Shown here: positions 1 through 8,814 of the stretch, in pieces | Numbering within the stretch: the first letter of the stretch is position 1 | How the letters are laid out: each line of letters begins with the position of its first letter | NCBI GenBank assembly: GCA_030679035.1 | Contig: JAUXTH010000015.1 | Span: 1 to 64,000 of the forward strand | Direction: 5' to 3' | Origin: Methylobacter sp. | Lineage (GTDB): Bacteria; Pseudomonadota; Gammaproteobacteria; Methylococcales; Methylomonadaceae | DNA length: 64,000 nt | Notes under the pieces: generated by a model | Told to the model about the DNA's origin: nothing | Databases searched by the model: none | The model's input: the letters and a program-made list of their open reading frames with translations, nothing else | Translations under genes and position numbers: made by a program

Positions 1-1
1 T

Positions 2-835
2 TTACATCCGGCACAGGTGATCGTTGCAGGCTTGGAGAAAATGGAAAAAGGTGAATTGTCATTTCGGCTACCCACTTTCGAGCTAGATGAATGGCAGCGA
101 ACAGGAAAGGCCATCAATCAACTGGCGGCAAGTCTGGAACAACTCCTTTCCGAGCGTAAGAAATTAGCATTAAAGCTGATGAATATTCAGGAGGAAGAGC
201 GCCGTTACCTGGCACGAGAGCTGCATGATGAGTTTGGTCAATGCCTGGCTGCGATCAATGCGGTCGCAGCTTCCATTTCACAAACCGCAGCTTATGAATG
301 CCCGGAACTGGTTCCGGAAGGGAAAAACATCAGTCGAATTGTCCATCATATGATGGAATCGTTACGTGGATTATTATTGCGCTTACGCCCTTCTGACATT
401 GATGAACTGGGCCTTACAGTCAGTTTAAAAAGTCTGGTGGCTGGCTGGAATGCCAGCAGTGGCGGCAAGATTCATTATAGCCTTGCTGTTCATGGCGACC
501 TTGACCGGTTACCCGAACCTATTCCCATTACTATTTTTCGTATTGCTCAGGAATGTCTGACCAATGTGTCCAAACATTCATCCGCTAACAATGCGAAAGT
601 AACACTCCGGACAGTCTCCGAAAATAGTTCAATAACAACCATTGAACTCATTATCGAAGATGATGGTAAAACCAAGAACCTGCCGTTTGAAGACAGCCCC
701 GGAATTGGCCTGCTCGGTATACGTGAACGTGTAACCGCACTTGAAGGCCGGTTGACATTAAATACTGGTAACCCCAGCGGGCTTACCGTCCATGTATGGC
801 TTCCGGTTCAGTCTATTTCAGGGACACAAACATGA
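2..835 (+). CDS. Sensor histidine kinase, NarX/DegS type (5' end outside window)
   Basis: The reading frame is open from base 2, so the N-terminal sensor and any membrane segments lie before the window. What remains begins in a HAMP-like helix, followed by a HisKA_3 dimerisation/phosphoacceptor helix (RRYLARELHDEFGQ; the His is about 70 residues after the GTG at 17) and an HATPase_c domain with an N-box (IAQECLTNVSKHSS) and a G-box (GIGLLGIRERV). This family autophosphorylates on His and passes phosphate to a LuxR/NarL-type regulator. The next gene is such a regulator and starts in an ATGA overlap at 832-835, so the two form a two-component operon. The stimulus cannot be inferred. Confidence 0.9.
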   Translation, partial: LHPAQVIVAGLEKMEKGELSFRLPTFELDEWQRTGKAINQLAASLEQLLSERKKLALKLMNIQEEERRYLARELHDEFGQCLAAINAVAASISQTAAYECPELVPEGKNISRIVHHMMESLRGLLLRLRPSDIDELGLTVSLKSLVAGWNASSGGKIHYSLAVHGDLDRLPEPIPITIFRIAQECLTNVSKHSSANNAKVTLRTVSENSSITTIELIIEDDGKTKNLPFEDSPGIGLLGIRERVTALEGRLTLNTGNPSGLTVHVWLPVQSISGTQT

Positions 836-1491
836 TAGGCTCGGAAAGTATCAGAATTTTGCTGGTTGATGATCACGCCATTGTGCGTGAAGGCTATCGC
901 TCACTGTTGGAGAAGCAATCAGGAATGGAAGTGGTTGCTGAAGCAGCTGATGGAGCAGAAGCCTATTCACGCTTTAAGGATTGCAACCCTGATATAGCCG
1001 TTATGGATATTTCAATGCCCGGCCAAGGGGGGCTGGAGGCTATTGTACGTATTAAACAACGATGCCCGGATGCGAAGATCCTGGTATTCAGTATGCACCA
1101 GAATCCAAGCTTTGCTGTTCAGGCAATCAGGGCGGGTGCGCTGGGTTATGTCACCAAGAGCAGTGCGCCGGATGTTTTGATTCGGGCTATCCATGATGTC
1201 TATGCAGGGCGAATCACGTTGAGTGCCGATATTGCACAAGCCTTGGCCCTGGAAAAGTTAGGCGGCGATAGTATCGCGCTGCAAGAATTAACAGTACGAG
1301 AATTCGATATTCTGCGTATGTTAGTCGATGCTCGGCCAACAGATGATATTGCTCAAACACTCAATATCAGTCCAAAAACCGTATCCAACAGCCATTATAT
1401 TATCAAGAGAAAACTTGGAGTTGCCAGTGATATCGAGTTGACTCGCCTAGCCATTAAGATGAATATCATTAATCTTTTGGATTTATCTTGA
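832..1491 (+). CDS. Response regulator, NarL/FixJ (LuxR) family
   Basis: An N-terminal receiver domain has acidic residues D13/D14 (LLVDDHAIVREGY), the phosphoacceptor D59 (AVMDISMPGQGG) and the conserved Lys in VTKSSAPD. A C-terminal LuxR-type helix-turn-helix follows (LTVREFDILRMLVD, then ISPKTVSNSHYIIKRKLG). I chose the ATG at 832 because it overlaps the kinase stop as ATGA; an upstream in-frame ATG at 796 would add 12 residues inside the kinase gene. It is a DNA-binding output partner of the kinase. Its targets are unknown. Confidence 0.92.
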   Translation: MIGSESIRILLVDDHAIVREGYRSLLEKQSGMEVVAEAADGAEAYSRFKDCNPDIAVMDISMPGQGGLEAIVRIKQRCPDAKILVFSMHQNPSFAVQAIRAGALGYVTKSSAPDVLIRAIHDVYAGRITLSADIAQALALEKLGGDSIALQELTVREFDILRMLVDARPTDDIAQTLNISPKTVSNSHYIIKRKLGVASDIELTRLAIKMNIINLLDLS

Positions 1492-2052
1492 AGGAGAGAA
1501 AACAGAATTAGGAACCGGAAAAAGAGATCGCTTTTTTCAAAGCCGGATTCGGGGCAACAAAGACCCATTTATCCTGGAATTGACTGTCCGCTTACTGCTG
1601 GTCCTTTGACGTTTAGGGATTTGATGCCGGTGACAGCAATGGGTCGAACTGAGACAGTCAATGTTTGATGCAGTTGAGATTAATTTTGGCAATTGTCAGA
1701 TCAAGTCCAGAGTTTTACAGATAATGACCAAGACGGGCAAAGTTCAATTTAGTCTTCAGGCCAAAAGGTTCTCACCGGTATCTGGTAAGCATATTCACTA
1801 TTAACGGTCGATTTAATTCGACAGGACAAGCAAGCTCAGTAACTACTCAAGTCCATTTTTCACACGAATTCGACGTTCTCCAAAACATCGCCTTGAATCT
1901 CACGGAAAAATCCCAAAATTTCCTGTGAACCTTAAAGATATTTTGTCCTGTATGTCTGAGCTGGGGCCCCATATTAGGCAGAGGCGCAGGGTTCATTGGG
2001 CACATAAGCGCTTCGAATAAATCAGCATTCCCAAAGATAATTCTTACTCTAT
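1492..2052. other. Intergenic stretch, no gene recognised
   Basis: No convincing coding region is visible. A short A/T-rich stem followed by a T-run near 1515-1540 could end the two-component operon, but it is weak. The open frame on the minus strand across 1847-2155 has no recognisable domain and runs through a promoter-like site. Confidence 0.4.
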
Positions 2053-2094
2053 GTGCTTTGCCGCACCGACTACATTCAGCTTCGCAGGTATTGT
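2053..2094 (+). promoter_or_regulatory. Dyad promoter 1, upstream of PRC-barrel gene
   Basis: Dyad GTGCTTTGCCGCAC at 2053-2066, -35 CCGACT at 2066-2071 and -10 TATTGT at 2089-2094. The -10 starts 36 nt after the dyad start, giving a predicted +1 near 2101 and a dyad centre at -41.5. The sequence after the dyad resembles that of the glgP promoter. Confidence 0.65.
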
Positions 2095-2201
2095 TTGTCC
2101 GTGGGCGATATAAAGCATCATTCTCGCTCGTATTATCGGGCTCTGGCGATCTCAAAAATGAACGTAAGCCCCTACTAACATCATTCTAACAGGAGATGAA
2201 C

Positions 2202-2621
2202 ATGAACTACGAAGATCGCGATACCTATGGTATTTACAAAAGCAAAACCGGCAAAGGACCTGGACCCCGCCTGATGGGCGCCAACACCCTAATTGGAAAT
2301 GACGTCTGCAACCGAAAAGGCGAAAATATCGGTGACATCAAGGAAATCATGTTGGACACCTTCAGCGGTAAAGTGTGCTATGCGGTATTGTCCTTTGGTG
2401 GATTCCTCGGAATGGGGGAAAAACTTTTTGCGGTACCTTGGGACGCGTTAAAGCTCGATACAGAGCACAAGCGCTTCGAGCTAAACATGGAGAAGGATCG
2501 CCTCGAAAAGGCACCGGGATTCGATAAAAATAACTGGCCCGACATGGCAGACCAGTCTTGGGTGGATGAAATTCATTCTTACTATGGGACTAAACCGCAA
2601 CACAGTCAGTCGTGCATGTGA
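2202..2621 (+). CDS. PRC-barrel domain protein
   Basis: A 139-residue soluble protein with one PRC-barrel domain at about residues 25-105 (NTLIGNDVCNRKGENIGDIK, then VCYAVLSFGGFLGMGEKLFA and VPWDALKLD). PRC-barrel proteins of this size are common stress-associated or photosystem-like beta-barrel proteins of undefined biochemistry. It has no signal peptide, unlike the paralogue at 14458-14997, which shares the FGGxLGxGxKLFAxPW core and the C-terminal APGFDKxxWPD motif. I prefer the ATG at 2202 because the AGGAG at 2191-2195 abuts the in-frame ATG at 2196 but is 6 nt from 2202. A dyad promoter lies 100 bp upstream. Confidence 0.85.
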   Translation: MNYEDRDTYGIYKSKTGKGPGPRLMGANTLIGNDVCNRKGENIGDIKEIMLDTFSGKVCYAVLSFGGFLGMGEKLFAVPWDALKLDTEHKRFELNMEKDRLEKAPGFDKNNWPDMADQSWVDEIHSYYGTKPQHSQSCM

Positions 2622-2879
2622 CTTAGATCTTGTCAAAAACTGAGAAGATGGAGCGAATCGATCCGACGCTTCGACCTATCGCATTGGCAGGTGTTTTCCG
2701 AACAAGAATTGTCTTTCACTTCAAAAATTGTCGCTGCAAAGTGCTAGCTGCTTTCCGGAATGGATGTATCCCTGACACATTGTTGCCGGGGATACAAGCT
2801 AACGAAAGACGGCGCGGGAATCGCAGGCTCCCATATTAGTCGCTATTTTATTGGGCCGCCGCCACTATTCGTCGCTTAT
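2622..2879. other. Intergenic, no gene recognised
   Basis: An open frame from 2630 to 2839 has no ribosome-binding site and no recognisable domain, so I did not call it. The next dyad promoter starts at 2880. From there to the BON gene at 3252 is a leader of over 300 bases with no other clear feature. A short open frame from the ATG at 3168 is in frame with the BON gene. Confidence 0.4.
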
Positions 2880-2921
2880 GTGCGACACCGCACCGACCGA
2901 GATCGATTTTACGAATAATCT
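2880..2921 (+). promoter_or_regulatory. Dyad promoter 2, upstream of BON gene
   Basis: Perfect 5-4-5 dyad GTGCGACACCGCAC at 2880-2893, -35 CCGACC at 2893-2898 and -10 TAATCT at 2916-2921 with the 36-nt offset. The predicted start near 2928 leaves a leader of about 320 nt before the BON gene. Confidence 0.6.
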
Positions 2922-3251
2922 CATTGTCAGATTGTTAAAGCAGTGTTTTTTTATTTATTCGTCCCTCTAATTTCTGATGGAGAAGTATGACTAAAGCGTC
3001 AATGCTCCCTTATTTATAATAGGTCGACGCACTACATGCAATAGCGGCAGCAGCCGCATAGCGGTCAAAACCATATGGCATAAATCATGACGCACAGGCT
3101 GAACAAGGTATTTACGGTTTTCCAAGAGTACTTATCCTAATTTTACATTCTAGCAAAGGGGGCCATCATGCAAATCAGAAGCAAAAAAAACAACACCGAC
3201 GAATCCAATACAAAAGCGTACCTCAAAAACTTTAATCGCAAGGAGTTCACA

Positions 3252-3656
3252 ATGCCTAAATTATTAGGGTTAGTCACATTCATTTTGACGACGGGCCTGA
3301 TGCTGTCAACCGGCAGCGTCCAAGCTGAGCGTTTCACATCAATACTTGCGGCCAATTCGGAGCTCGAAAACACCGAGCGCAATGTTCGCGACAGTGGCGG
3401 CGCCACCCTCACACCGGAAGATCAAAAGGAATCTCGCGGCGATCGTAAGATTACGGCAGCCATCCGTCAATCTATCGTCAAAGACAAATCGCTGTCACTC
3501 GACGCGCATAACGCCAAGATCATCACCCGCAACGGTGTTGTAACCTTACGCGGGCCCGTCGAAAATTCTGCGGAAAAAATCAAACTGCAATCAATCGCCG
3601 AAAAAAAACGGGGCGTGAAGCAGGTGGATAATCAACTCGAACCCAAAGCGCCTTAA
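3252..3656 (+). CDS. Secreted BON-domain protein
   Basis: A 134-residue protein with a Sec signal peptide (about residues 1-26, ending GSVQA-ER) and one BON domain at about 65-130 (DRKITAAIRQSIVKDKSL, ITRNGVVTLRGPVE, IAEKKRGVKQVDNQL). BON domains occur in OsmY-type periplasmic stress proteins and are thought to bind membranes or other envelope components. I chose the ATG at 3252 because AGGAG at 3241-3245 precedes it and the signal peptide starts there. An in-frame ATG at 3168 would add 28 charged residues before the signal sequence. Confidence 0.85.
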   Translation: MPKLLGLVTFILTTGLMLSTGSVQAERFTSILAANSELENTERNVRDSGGATLTPEDQKESRGDRKITAAIRQSIVKDKSLSLDAHNAKIITRNGVVTLRGPVENSAEKIKLQSIAEKKRGVKQVDNQLEPKAP

Positions 3657-3677
3657 TCAGCAATTAGGAGATAGATC

Positions 3678-4193
3678 ATGAAAAAAGCAGTTTTTTGTAT
3701 CACCCAAAATATGGATCAAACAGAGCATATTATCAACCAGTTGAAGACGGCTGGTTTCTCGAATAACGATATTTCCGTTCTGTTACCTGACAAATCCAGC
3801 ACCAAAGACTTCGCCCATGAAAAGCACACCAAGGCACCCGAAGGTGCTGCTGTCGGGGGAGCTACGGGTATTGGCGTTGGCGCCGTGTTGGGTTGGTTGG
3901 CGGGTATCGGGAGTCTAGCCATTCCAGGGGTCGGCCCATTCATCGCCGCAGGGCCTATCATGGGAGCCTTGAGCGGTGCGGCAGTGGGCGCCGCCACCGG
4001 TGGCCTTACCGGCGCTTTGATCGGTTTGGGCATTCCGGAGTATGAGGCAGTACGCTATGAAGGAAAGATCAAAGGAGGAAGCGCTTTGATTTCCGTGCAT
4101 ACGGAAAGCTCCGAAGCACGTTCGAAGGCAAAGGAAATCTTCGAGCATGCCCATGCGGAAGATATTTCATCGACTGGTGAAAGCGGCGTATAA
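3678..4193 (+). CDS. General-stress-like protein with glycine-zipper membrane segment
   Basis: The N-terminal 45 residues (KKAVFCITQNMDQTEHIINQ, GFSNNDISVLLPD) resemble the alpha/beta fold of Bacillus YflT / general stress protein 17M-like and low-temperature-induced proteins. A long Gly/Ala-rich hydrophobic zipper follows at about 60-125, then a second small domain ending SALISVHTESSEARSKAKEIF. An AGGAG precedes the ATG, and the gene starts 21 bp after the BON gene, so the two are likely cotranscribed from dyad promoter 2. The family is linked to stress; its biochemical role is not known. Confidence 0.75.
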   Translation: MKKAVFCITQNMDQTEHIINQLKTAGFSNNDISVLLPDKSSTKDFAHEKHTKAPEGAAVGGATGIGVGAVLGWLAGIGSLAIPGVGPFIAAGPIMGALSGAAVGAATGGLTGALIGLGIPEYEAVRYEGKIKGGSALISVHTESSEARSKAKEIFEHAHAEDISSTGESGV

Positions 4194-4516
4194 GCATAAG
4201 CGATTAGAAGTTCTGACAATTTCAGAAAACAACACCTGATCGTTAGTCGATTTTTAGAAAGTCTATCTCAGTAGTTCGTTTGCCTTGAGGTCTGTCAAAG
4301 GGTTTCTTAAGTTTACTAAGATAGACTCTTAATTGAATATTTAGACATAAAACACTTGTTCACATTCTTTTTCGAGTTTTCTGACCATGAAGTTCAGGGA
4401 ACTCGGTGAAGAGTGTGCACGGTTATCGCCGCTTCCGGGTTGTACACCACCGGCTTGGGCTGAATGACGATATAGCGGCCAAACATATTGATATAGCTAT
4501 TTTGAGGAATTCGATC
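4194..4516. other. Intergenic, no gene recognised
   Basis: A/T-rich. No dyad site matches the 5-4-5 pattern here. A sequence near 4290-4330 weakly resembles one near 10500-10560 (both end in a CTACTGAAATAG-like stretch), which suggests an old dispersed repeat. Confidence 0.3.
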
Positions 4517-4840
4517 ATGAAAAAATTAACTATTGCATCCATTGTACTCATAGCCTTGCCGATCACCGGTATGGCTGCTACAGACCAAACCGTTGGCGCT
4601 CCAAACAGCGAAAACATTGACCAATCTCATCCGGGATCCACGATGTCCGCTAAGGAACAAACTTCCGCGAAACATTTGGCGGCGGCTGCGGCTCATGAAC
4701 AAGCCGCTATGCATCATAAAGCCGCCGCTGACGCAATGCAGTCTGAACAAGCAAAGGAACATGCCAAGGCAGCGGAAAAAGCCTCCGCAGCAGCTTGTGA
4801 AAAAAGCACAGAAGCCTTGCTGTCCTCGGTTGGCAAGTAA
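4517..4840 (+). CDS. Secreted Ala/His-rich helical protein (SmbP-like)
   Basis: A 107-residue protein with a clear signal peptide (MKKLTIASIVLIALPITGMA-A). The mature part is almost entirely helical, rich in Ala, Lys, His and Glu (HLAAAAAHEQAAMHHKAAAD, then AKEHAKAAEKASAAACEKS). Repeated H-x-x-A spacing resembles SmbP, the periplasmic metal-binding protein of Nitrosomonas, but the match is by composition and pattern only. I chose the ATG at 4517 because of the upstream GAGGAA and the signal peptide; the frame is open further upstream to 4406. Confidence 0.65.
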   Translation: MKKLTIASIVLIALPITGMAATDQTVGAPNSENIDQSHPGSTMSAKEQTSAKHLAAAAAHEQAAMHHKAAADAMQSEQAKEHAKAAEKASAAACEKSTEALLSSVGK

Positions 4841-4908
4841 GCAGAAACTTGATCTTACCGTAAAAGACGTCGGTCAAAACCGCAGAGGAAATATATCGAC
4901 GGAGCCGA

Positions 4909-4942
4909 GCAACGGTGAACAAACATGAAGTCTCACCGTTGC
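4909..4942 (+). terminator. Hairpin after the SmbP-like gene
   Basis: A perfect 10-bp inverted repeat, GCAACGGTGA (4909-4918) and TCACCGTTGC (4933-4942), with a 14-nt loop and no T-tract. It may stabilise the mRNA end or act as a Rho-associated terminator. Confidence 0.5.
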
Positions 4943-5252
4943 CTCAGCTAATCGGTACTAAGTTAAAAAATGACAAAGACGGACGATTCATATCCTTACC
5001 TGATTAGAAAATCAGCACCCTCAAGTTCATCGATCCACGCGGATTTACCGCTGGAATATTGAATTTTTAAAGCGTCAGATCTTTTACCCTTCTGAGAATC
5101 TAATCTACGTTAAATCGGTGTGTTTTAAGAAGATAGCCTGATTTTTCCAACCCAAAAATCTTAATCGCTTTGGCATAGCGGTGCTAAGACCATAGATTTT
5201 TGAGCTGAAGAAATAGCTCCTTTTATTACAGCCTATAGCCGCCTGCCTGTAT

Positions 5253-5294
5253 GTGCTCTACCGTACCGACTACAGTCAGCTTTGCAGCTAAAGT
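5253..5294 (+). promoter_or_regulatory. Dyad promoter 3, glgP
   Basis: Dyad GTGCTCTACCGTAC at 5253-5266, -35 CCGACT and -10 TAAAGT at 5289-5294, giving a +1 near 5301, 18 nt before the start codon. About 46 bp including the dyad and -10 is nearly identical to the site at 10342. Confidence 0.7.
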
Positions 5295-5318
5295 ATTTTT
5301 GGTCATGAAGGAGAAAAC

Positions 5319-7862
5319 ATGAGCAAACAAACCCGTGTCAGCCACCCGATATACAGCCTTTTGCCCACCGAAGTCGAGGGGTTTGATTCCCTGGCGGAGC
5401 TGGCTCTGGATATGCGCTGGTCATGGAGTCATGCCACCGACCAGGTATGGAGGCAACTTGATCCGGAACTATGGAAACTCACTCAGAATCCTTGGGTGGT
5501 TCTACAGACGGTGTCTCGCGACCGGATAGAGCGCGTGTTGGCCGACCCCGTTTTCCGAAAAATCGTTGATGACCTGGTGCAGACTAGGCGGCAAACGGTG
5601 GAAGCGCCCGCCTGGTTTCAGCAACATCATCCGCAAGCTCCGTTGACCTGCATCGCATATTTCAGCATGGAATTCATGTTGAGCGAAGCGCTGCCCATTT
5701 ACTCAGGCGGACTCGGCAATGTGGCCGGTGATCAGCTCAAAGCCGCCAGCGATCTTGGCGTACCTGTGGTCGGCGTGGGACTGCTCTACCAACAAGGCTA
5801 TTTTCGCCAAGTGATTGACAAGAACGGAGCGCAACAGGCCCTGTTCCCGTATAACGACCCTGGACAGTTGCCGATAACGCCGTTACGCCAAGCCAACGGC
5901 GAGTGGCTGCGTTTGGAAATCGCCTTGCCCGGTTACTCAGTCTGGCTACGCGTCTGGCAGGTTCAGGTCGGCAGAGTAAAACTTTACCTGCTGGACAGCA
6001 ATGACGCGGCAAACTTCCCCGCTCATCGGGGGATTACCAGCGAACTGTACGGCGGCGGGCCGGAGCAACGCATCAAGCAGGAACTGATGCTCGGGATTGG
6101 CGGCTGGCGGCTGCTGCGTGCGCTGGGCATTCAGCCTGAAGTCTGCCACCTGAATGAAGGGCATGCCGCCTTCGCGGTGTTGGAGCGCGCCCGCAGTTTC
6201 ATGGAAGAGACCGCGCAGTCCTTCCAGGACGCTCTGGCCGTCACCCGGGCCGGAAACCTTTTCACCACCCATACGGCAGTGGCCGCCGGTTTTGATCGTT
6301 TCGCTCCGGCCCTTATCGAGCAATACCTCGGCGGTTATGCCAAGAATCTCGGTCTGACAGTCCACGATTTGCTGGCCCTAGGCCGCCAGAACCCGAACGA
6401 CTCGTCGGAAAGTTTCAATATGGCCTATCTGGCAATCCGCGGCAGCGGGGCGGTAAATGGCGTGAGTCGCTTGCATGGCAAAGTCAGCCGACACCTCTTT
6501 GAGCCTCTTTTTCCCCGCTGGCCGGTGAACGAAGTACCCGTCGGACACGTAACCAACGGCGTCCACATGCCGACCTGGGACTCGGCCCCGGCCGATGATC
6601 TATGGACGGAAGCCTGTGGCAAAGACCGCTGGCTGAGGCCGACGGAAACCATGGATCAAGACATCCGCCGTATTTCAGACATCAGGCTCTGGCAATTTCG
6701 CGCCGATGCCGGCAAGTGTCTGGTTGAATACGCCCGCGAGCGATTATCCCGGCAACTGGCCGCCTCCGGCGCGTCTCCCGAGGCGGTGGAGGAAGCGAAA
6801 CATCTATTTAACCCCACCGCATTGACCCTGGGTTTTGCGCGCCGCTTCGCGGCCTACAAGAGGCCGAACCTGCTGTTGCACGACCCGGATCGACTGCTTC
6901 GTCTTTTATCCAATGCCGAGCGACCGGTGCAACTCATCCTTGCCGGCAAAGCTCATCCGGCAGACCTGGAGGGGCAGGCCCTGATTCAGCAATGGACTCA
7001 TTTCATCCGACGCCCCGAGGTGCGCCCTCATGCGATCTTCCTCAGTGACTATGACATGCATTTGACTGAGCAGTTGGTGCAGGGCGTGGATGTCTGGATC
7101 AACACGCCAAGGCGGCCCTGGGAAGCGTGTGGAACCAGCGGCATGAAGGTGCTGGTCAATGGCGGCCTCAATCTGTCGGAATTGGACGGCTGGTGGGCGG
7201 AAGCCTACACACCTGAGGTGGGGTGGGCGTTGGGGGACGGCCAGGAACATGACCACGATCCTGCCTGGGACGCGGTCGAAGCCGACGCGCTCTACGACCT
7301 GCTTGAACACGAGGTGATCCCCGCGTTTTATACCGTCGATGACCGGGGCATTCCCACGGGCTGGGTGGCGCGAATGAGAGAAAGCATGGCGCAATTGACC
7401 CCGCGTTTCTCAGACAACCGCACAGTGCGCGAATACACCGAACAACATTACCTATCGGCAGCGGCCGCCTATCAATTGCGCATTGCCAATAAAGGCGCAA
7501 TCGGCAGGCAAATAGTCGAATGGCAGCGGAGTCTGGAACTGAAATGGGCCGCGCTACACTTCGGGGAAATTAAGGTAGAGACTGACGGCGAACAACACCG
7601 ATTTGAAGTTCAAGTGTATCTCGATGATCTTAATACGGAGGCAGTGCGAGTCGAACTTTATGCTAACGGCATTGACGGTAACGCACCCGAGCGAATGGAT
7701 ATGAAGCGCGTGCGGCAACCGGCCGATGCGTCGGACGGCAACGTTTACAGCGCGACTGTATCTGCGACCCGCCCCGCAACAGACTATACGGCGCGGATAA
7801 TACCGCACTGCGACGGTGTTGCGATCCCATTGGAAGCGGCTCACATCCTGTGGCAACGATGA
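5319..7862 (+). CDS. glgP: Alpha-glucan (glycogen) phosphorylase, DUF3417-type
   Basis: An 847-residue GT35 phosphorylase that releases glucose-1-phosphate from glycogen or maltodextrin ends with inorganic phosphate, using PLP. The N-terminus (LPTEVEGFDSLAELALDMRW SW) is the DUF3417 region of the long bacterial/archaeal type rather than the E. coli GlgP type. Also visible are YFSMEFMLSEALPIYSGGLG, the His-containing HLNEGHAAF, and the PLP region PWEACGTSGMKVLVNGGLN with the Schiff-base Lys. AAGGAG precedes the ATG. The last ~100 residues form an extra beta-rich tail. The gene stands apart from the glg/tre cluster 26 kb downstream, but both have the same promoter type, so breakdown and remodelling are probably co-regulated. 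Confidence 0.95.
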   Translation: MSKQTRVSHPIYSLLPTEVEGFDSLAELALDMRWSWSHATDQVWRQLDPELWKLTQNPWVVLQTVSRDRIERVLADPVFRKIVDDLVQTRRQTVEAPAWFQQHHPQAPLTCIAYFSMEFMLSEALPIYSGGLGNVAGDQLKAASDLGVPVVGVGLLYQQGYFRQVIDKNGAQQALFPYNDPGQLPITPLRQANGEWLRLEIALPGYSVWLRVWQVQVGRVKLYLLDSNDAANFPAHRGITSELYGGGPEQRIKQELMLGIGGWRLLRALGIQPEVCHLNEGHAAFAVLERARSFMEETAQSFQDALAVTRAGNLFTTHTAVAAGFDRFAPALIEQYLGGYAKNLGLTVHDLLALGRQNPNDSSESFNMAYLAIRGSGAVNGVSRLHGKVSRHLFEPLFPRWPVNEVPVGHVTNGVHMPTWDSAPADDLWTEACGKDRWLRPTETMDQDIRRISDIRLWQFRADAGKCLVEYARERLSRQLAASGASPEAVEEAKHLFNPTALTLGFARRFAAYKRPNLLLHDPDRLLRLLSNAERPVQLILAGKAHPADLEGQALIQQWTHFIRRPEVRPHAIFLSDYDMHLTEQLVQGVDVWINTPRRPWEACGTSGMKVLVNGGLNLSELDGWWAEAYTPEVGWALGDGQEHDHDPAWDAVEADALYDLLEHEVIPAFYTVDDRGIPTGWVARMRESMAQLTPRFSDNRTVREYTEQHYLSAAAAYQLRIANKGAIGRQIVEWQRSLELKWAALHFGEIKVETDGEQHRFEVQVYLDDLNTEAVRVELYANGIDGNAPERMDMKRVRQPADASDGNVYSATVSATRPATDYTARIIPHCDGVAIPLEAAHILWQR

Positions 7863-7886
7863 TCCCTGCGACGGAAGGGTGGAGGA

Positions 7887-8000
7887 ATGTGGGTCTGGAC
7901 AATGATCGGCATCCTGGTGATCGTGCTGCTGGTCGCCGTTATCATCAAGCTGTCCAAAAAATCATTCAGTGCACCGCGCTGTTACCAAGTGAACTATTAA
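7887..8000 (+). CDS. Possible small single-span membrane protein
   Basis: A 37-residue frame, 24 bp after glgP. One hydrophobic segment (MIGILVIVLLVAVIIKL) is followed by a short basic/polar tail. GGAGG sits only 1 nt before the ATG; the second in-frame ATG (7902) is 16 nt away, so the start is unclear. Its position between glgP and the DUF302 gene on the same strand suggests a small operon member. No family recognised. Confidence 0.4.
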   Translation: MWVWTMIGILVIVLLVAVIIKLSKKSFSAPRCYQVNY

Positions 8001-8015
8001 CTGAGAGGTCATCTT

Positions 8016-8402
8016 ATGTTATTCAAATTATCTACCGACAAAACCGTAACTGCGGCTGCCGCTGCCTTGCAGACCGCCGTCCTGGCCAATCACTTTGGCG
8101 TCATGCAGGTGCACAACCTCAAAGAAACCATGAACAAAAAGGGCGTGGAATTCGTCCATGAATGCCTTATTTTTGAAGTGTGTCAGCCTCAGCAAGCCAA
8201 GAAAGTTCTTGAGCAAGACATGAGCGTCTCCACTGCCCTACCCTGCCGTATCAGCATTTACGAGGAGGAAGGTAAAACTGTTCTGGCGACATTGAAACCA
8301 ACCACTCTTCTGGCAATGTTCAACGTGCCGCAACTGGAAGTGGTGGCGCGGGATGTGGAAAACACCATTGTTAAAATCATGAAGGCGGCGGCATCAAGCT
8401 GA
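8016..8402 (+). CDS. DUF302 domain protein
   Basis: A 128-residue cytosolic protein that fits the DUF302 fold throughout (TAAAAALQTAVLANHFGVMQ, HECLIFEVCQPQQAKKVLE, ALPCRISIYEEEGKTVLATL). DUF302 proteins are small alpha/beta proteins found in sulfur- and metal-related and general stress contexts, with no defined activity. GAGAGG upstream serves as ribosome-binding site. It probably shares the glgP transcript. Confidence 0.85.
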   Translation: MLFKLSTDKTVTAAAAALQTAVLANHFGVMQVHNLKETMNKKGVEFVHECLIFEVCQPQQAKKVLEQDMSVSTALPCRISIYEEEGKTVLATLKPTTLLAMFNVPQLEVVARDVENTIVKIMKAAASS

Positions 8403-8486
8403 TATAACGATTGAGCAGATCGGCGACCTGATCGATTACGATTTTTCCACCTTGCTCGGCATCCCCAAAGCCGACTGCACATAACC

Positions 8487-8673
8487 GGCAGCGAAGTCGC
8501 TGTGCATTGCCGCTTATGAGCAATTGAAGGCAGAGGGAATCAATGCGCGCGTGATCAGCATGCCGTCGTGGGAACTGTTCGAGAGCCAGAACCAGGAATA
8601 CCGCGACAGCGTGCTGCCGCCGGAGATAACCGCACGCGTCGCCGTCGAAGCGGCGTCCAGGCAAAGCGTCTAG
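8487..8673 (+). pseudogene. tkt: Transketolase C-terminal remnant
   Basis: The frame around 8505-8673 encodes YEQLKAEGINARVISMPSWE and then a segment ending VLPPEITARVAVEAAS, the characteristic last domain of transketolase. It is preceded, in another frame, by GSEVA (8487), so there is a frameshift at about 8500. The ~600 upstream residues and the normal C-terminus after the VEAAS motif are absent. Only about 60 codons remain, so it cannot be functional. The adjoining frame 8403-8480 also reads peptide-like but matches nothing I recognise. Confidence 0.75.
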
Positions 8674-8814
8674 TTTGGCACCTTAAGTCATCGTGGTTCC
8701 GTATTTGAAAACAATTTCAACGAATGTCATGCTCAAGGATAAGGGATTTTAGGCACCCGTAACTCTATGCTCATTAGGATCTTTGAATCGTAGTGGCTCG
8801 GAAAACGGAGTTGC

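Noticed and set aside
1847-2155. 102-codon open frame on the minus strand
   Set aside because: No ribosome-binding site or recognisable domain, and it overlaps dyad promoter 1.
2630-2839. 69-codon open frame after the PRC-barrel gene
   Set aside because: No ribosome-binding site, odd basic composition and no family.
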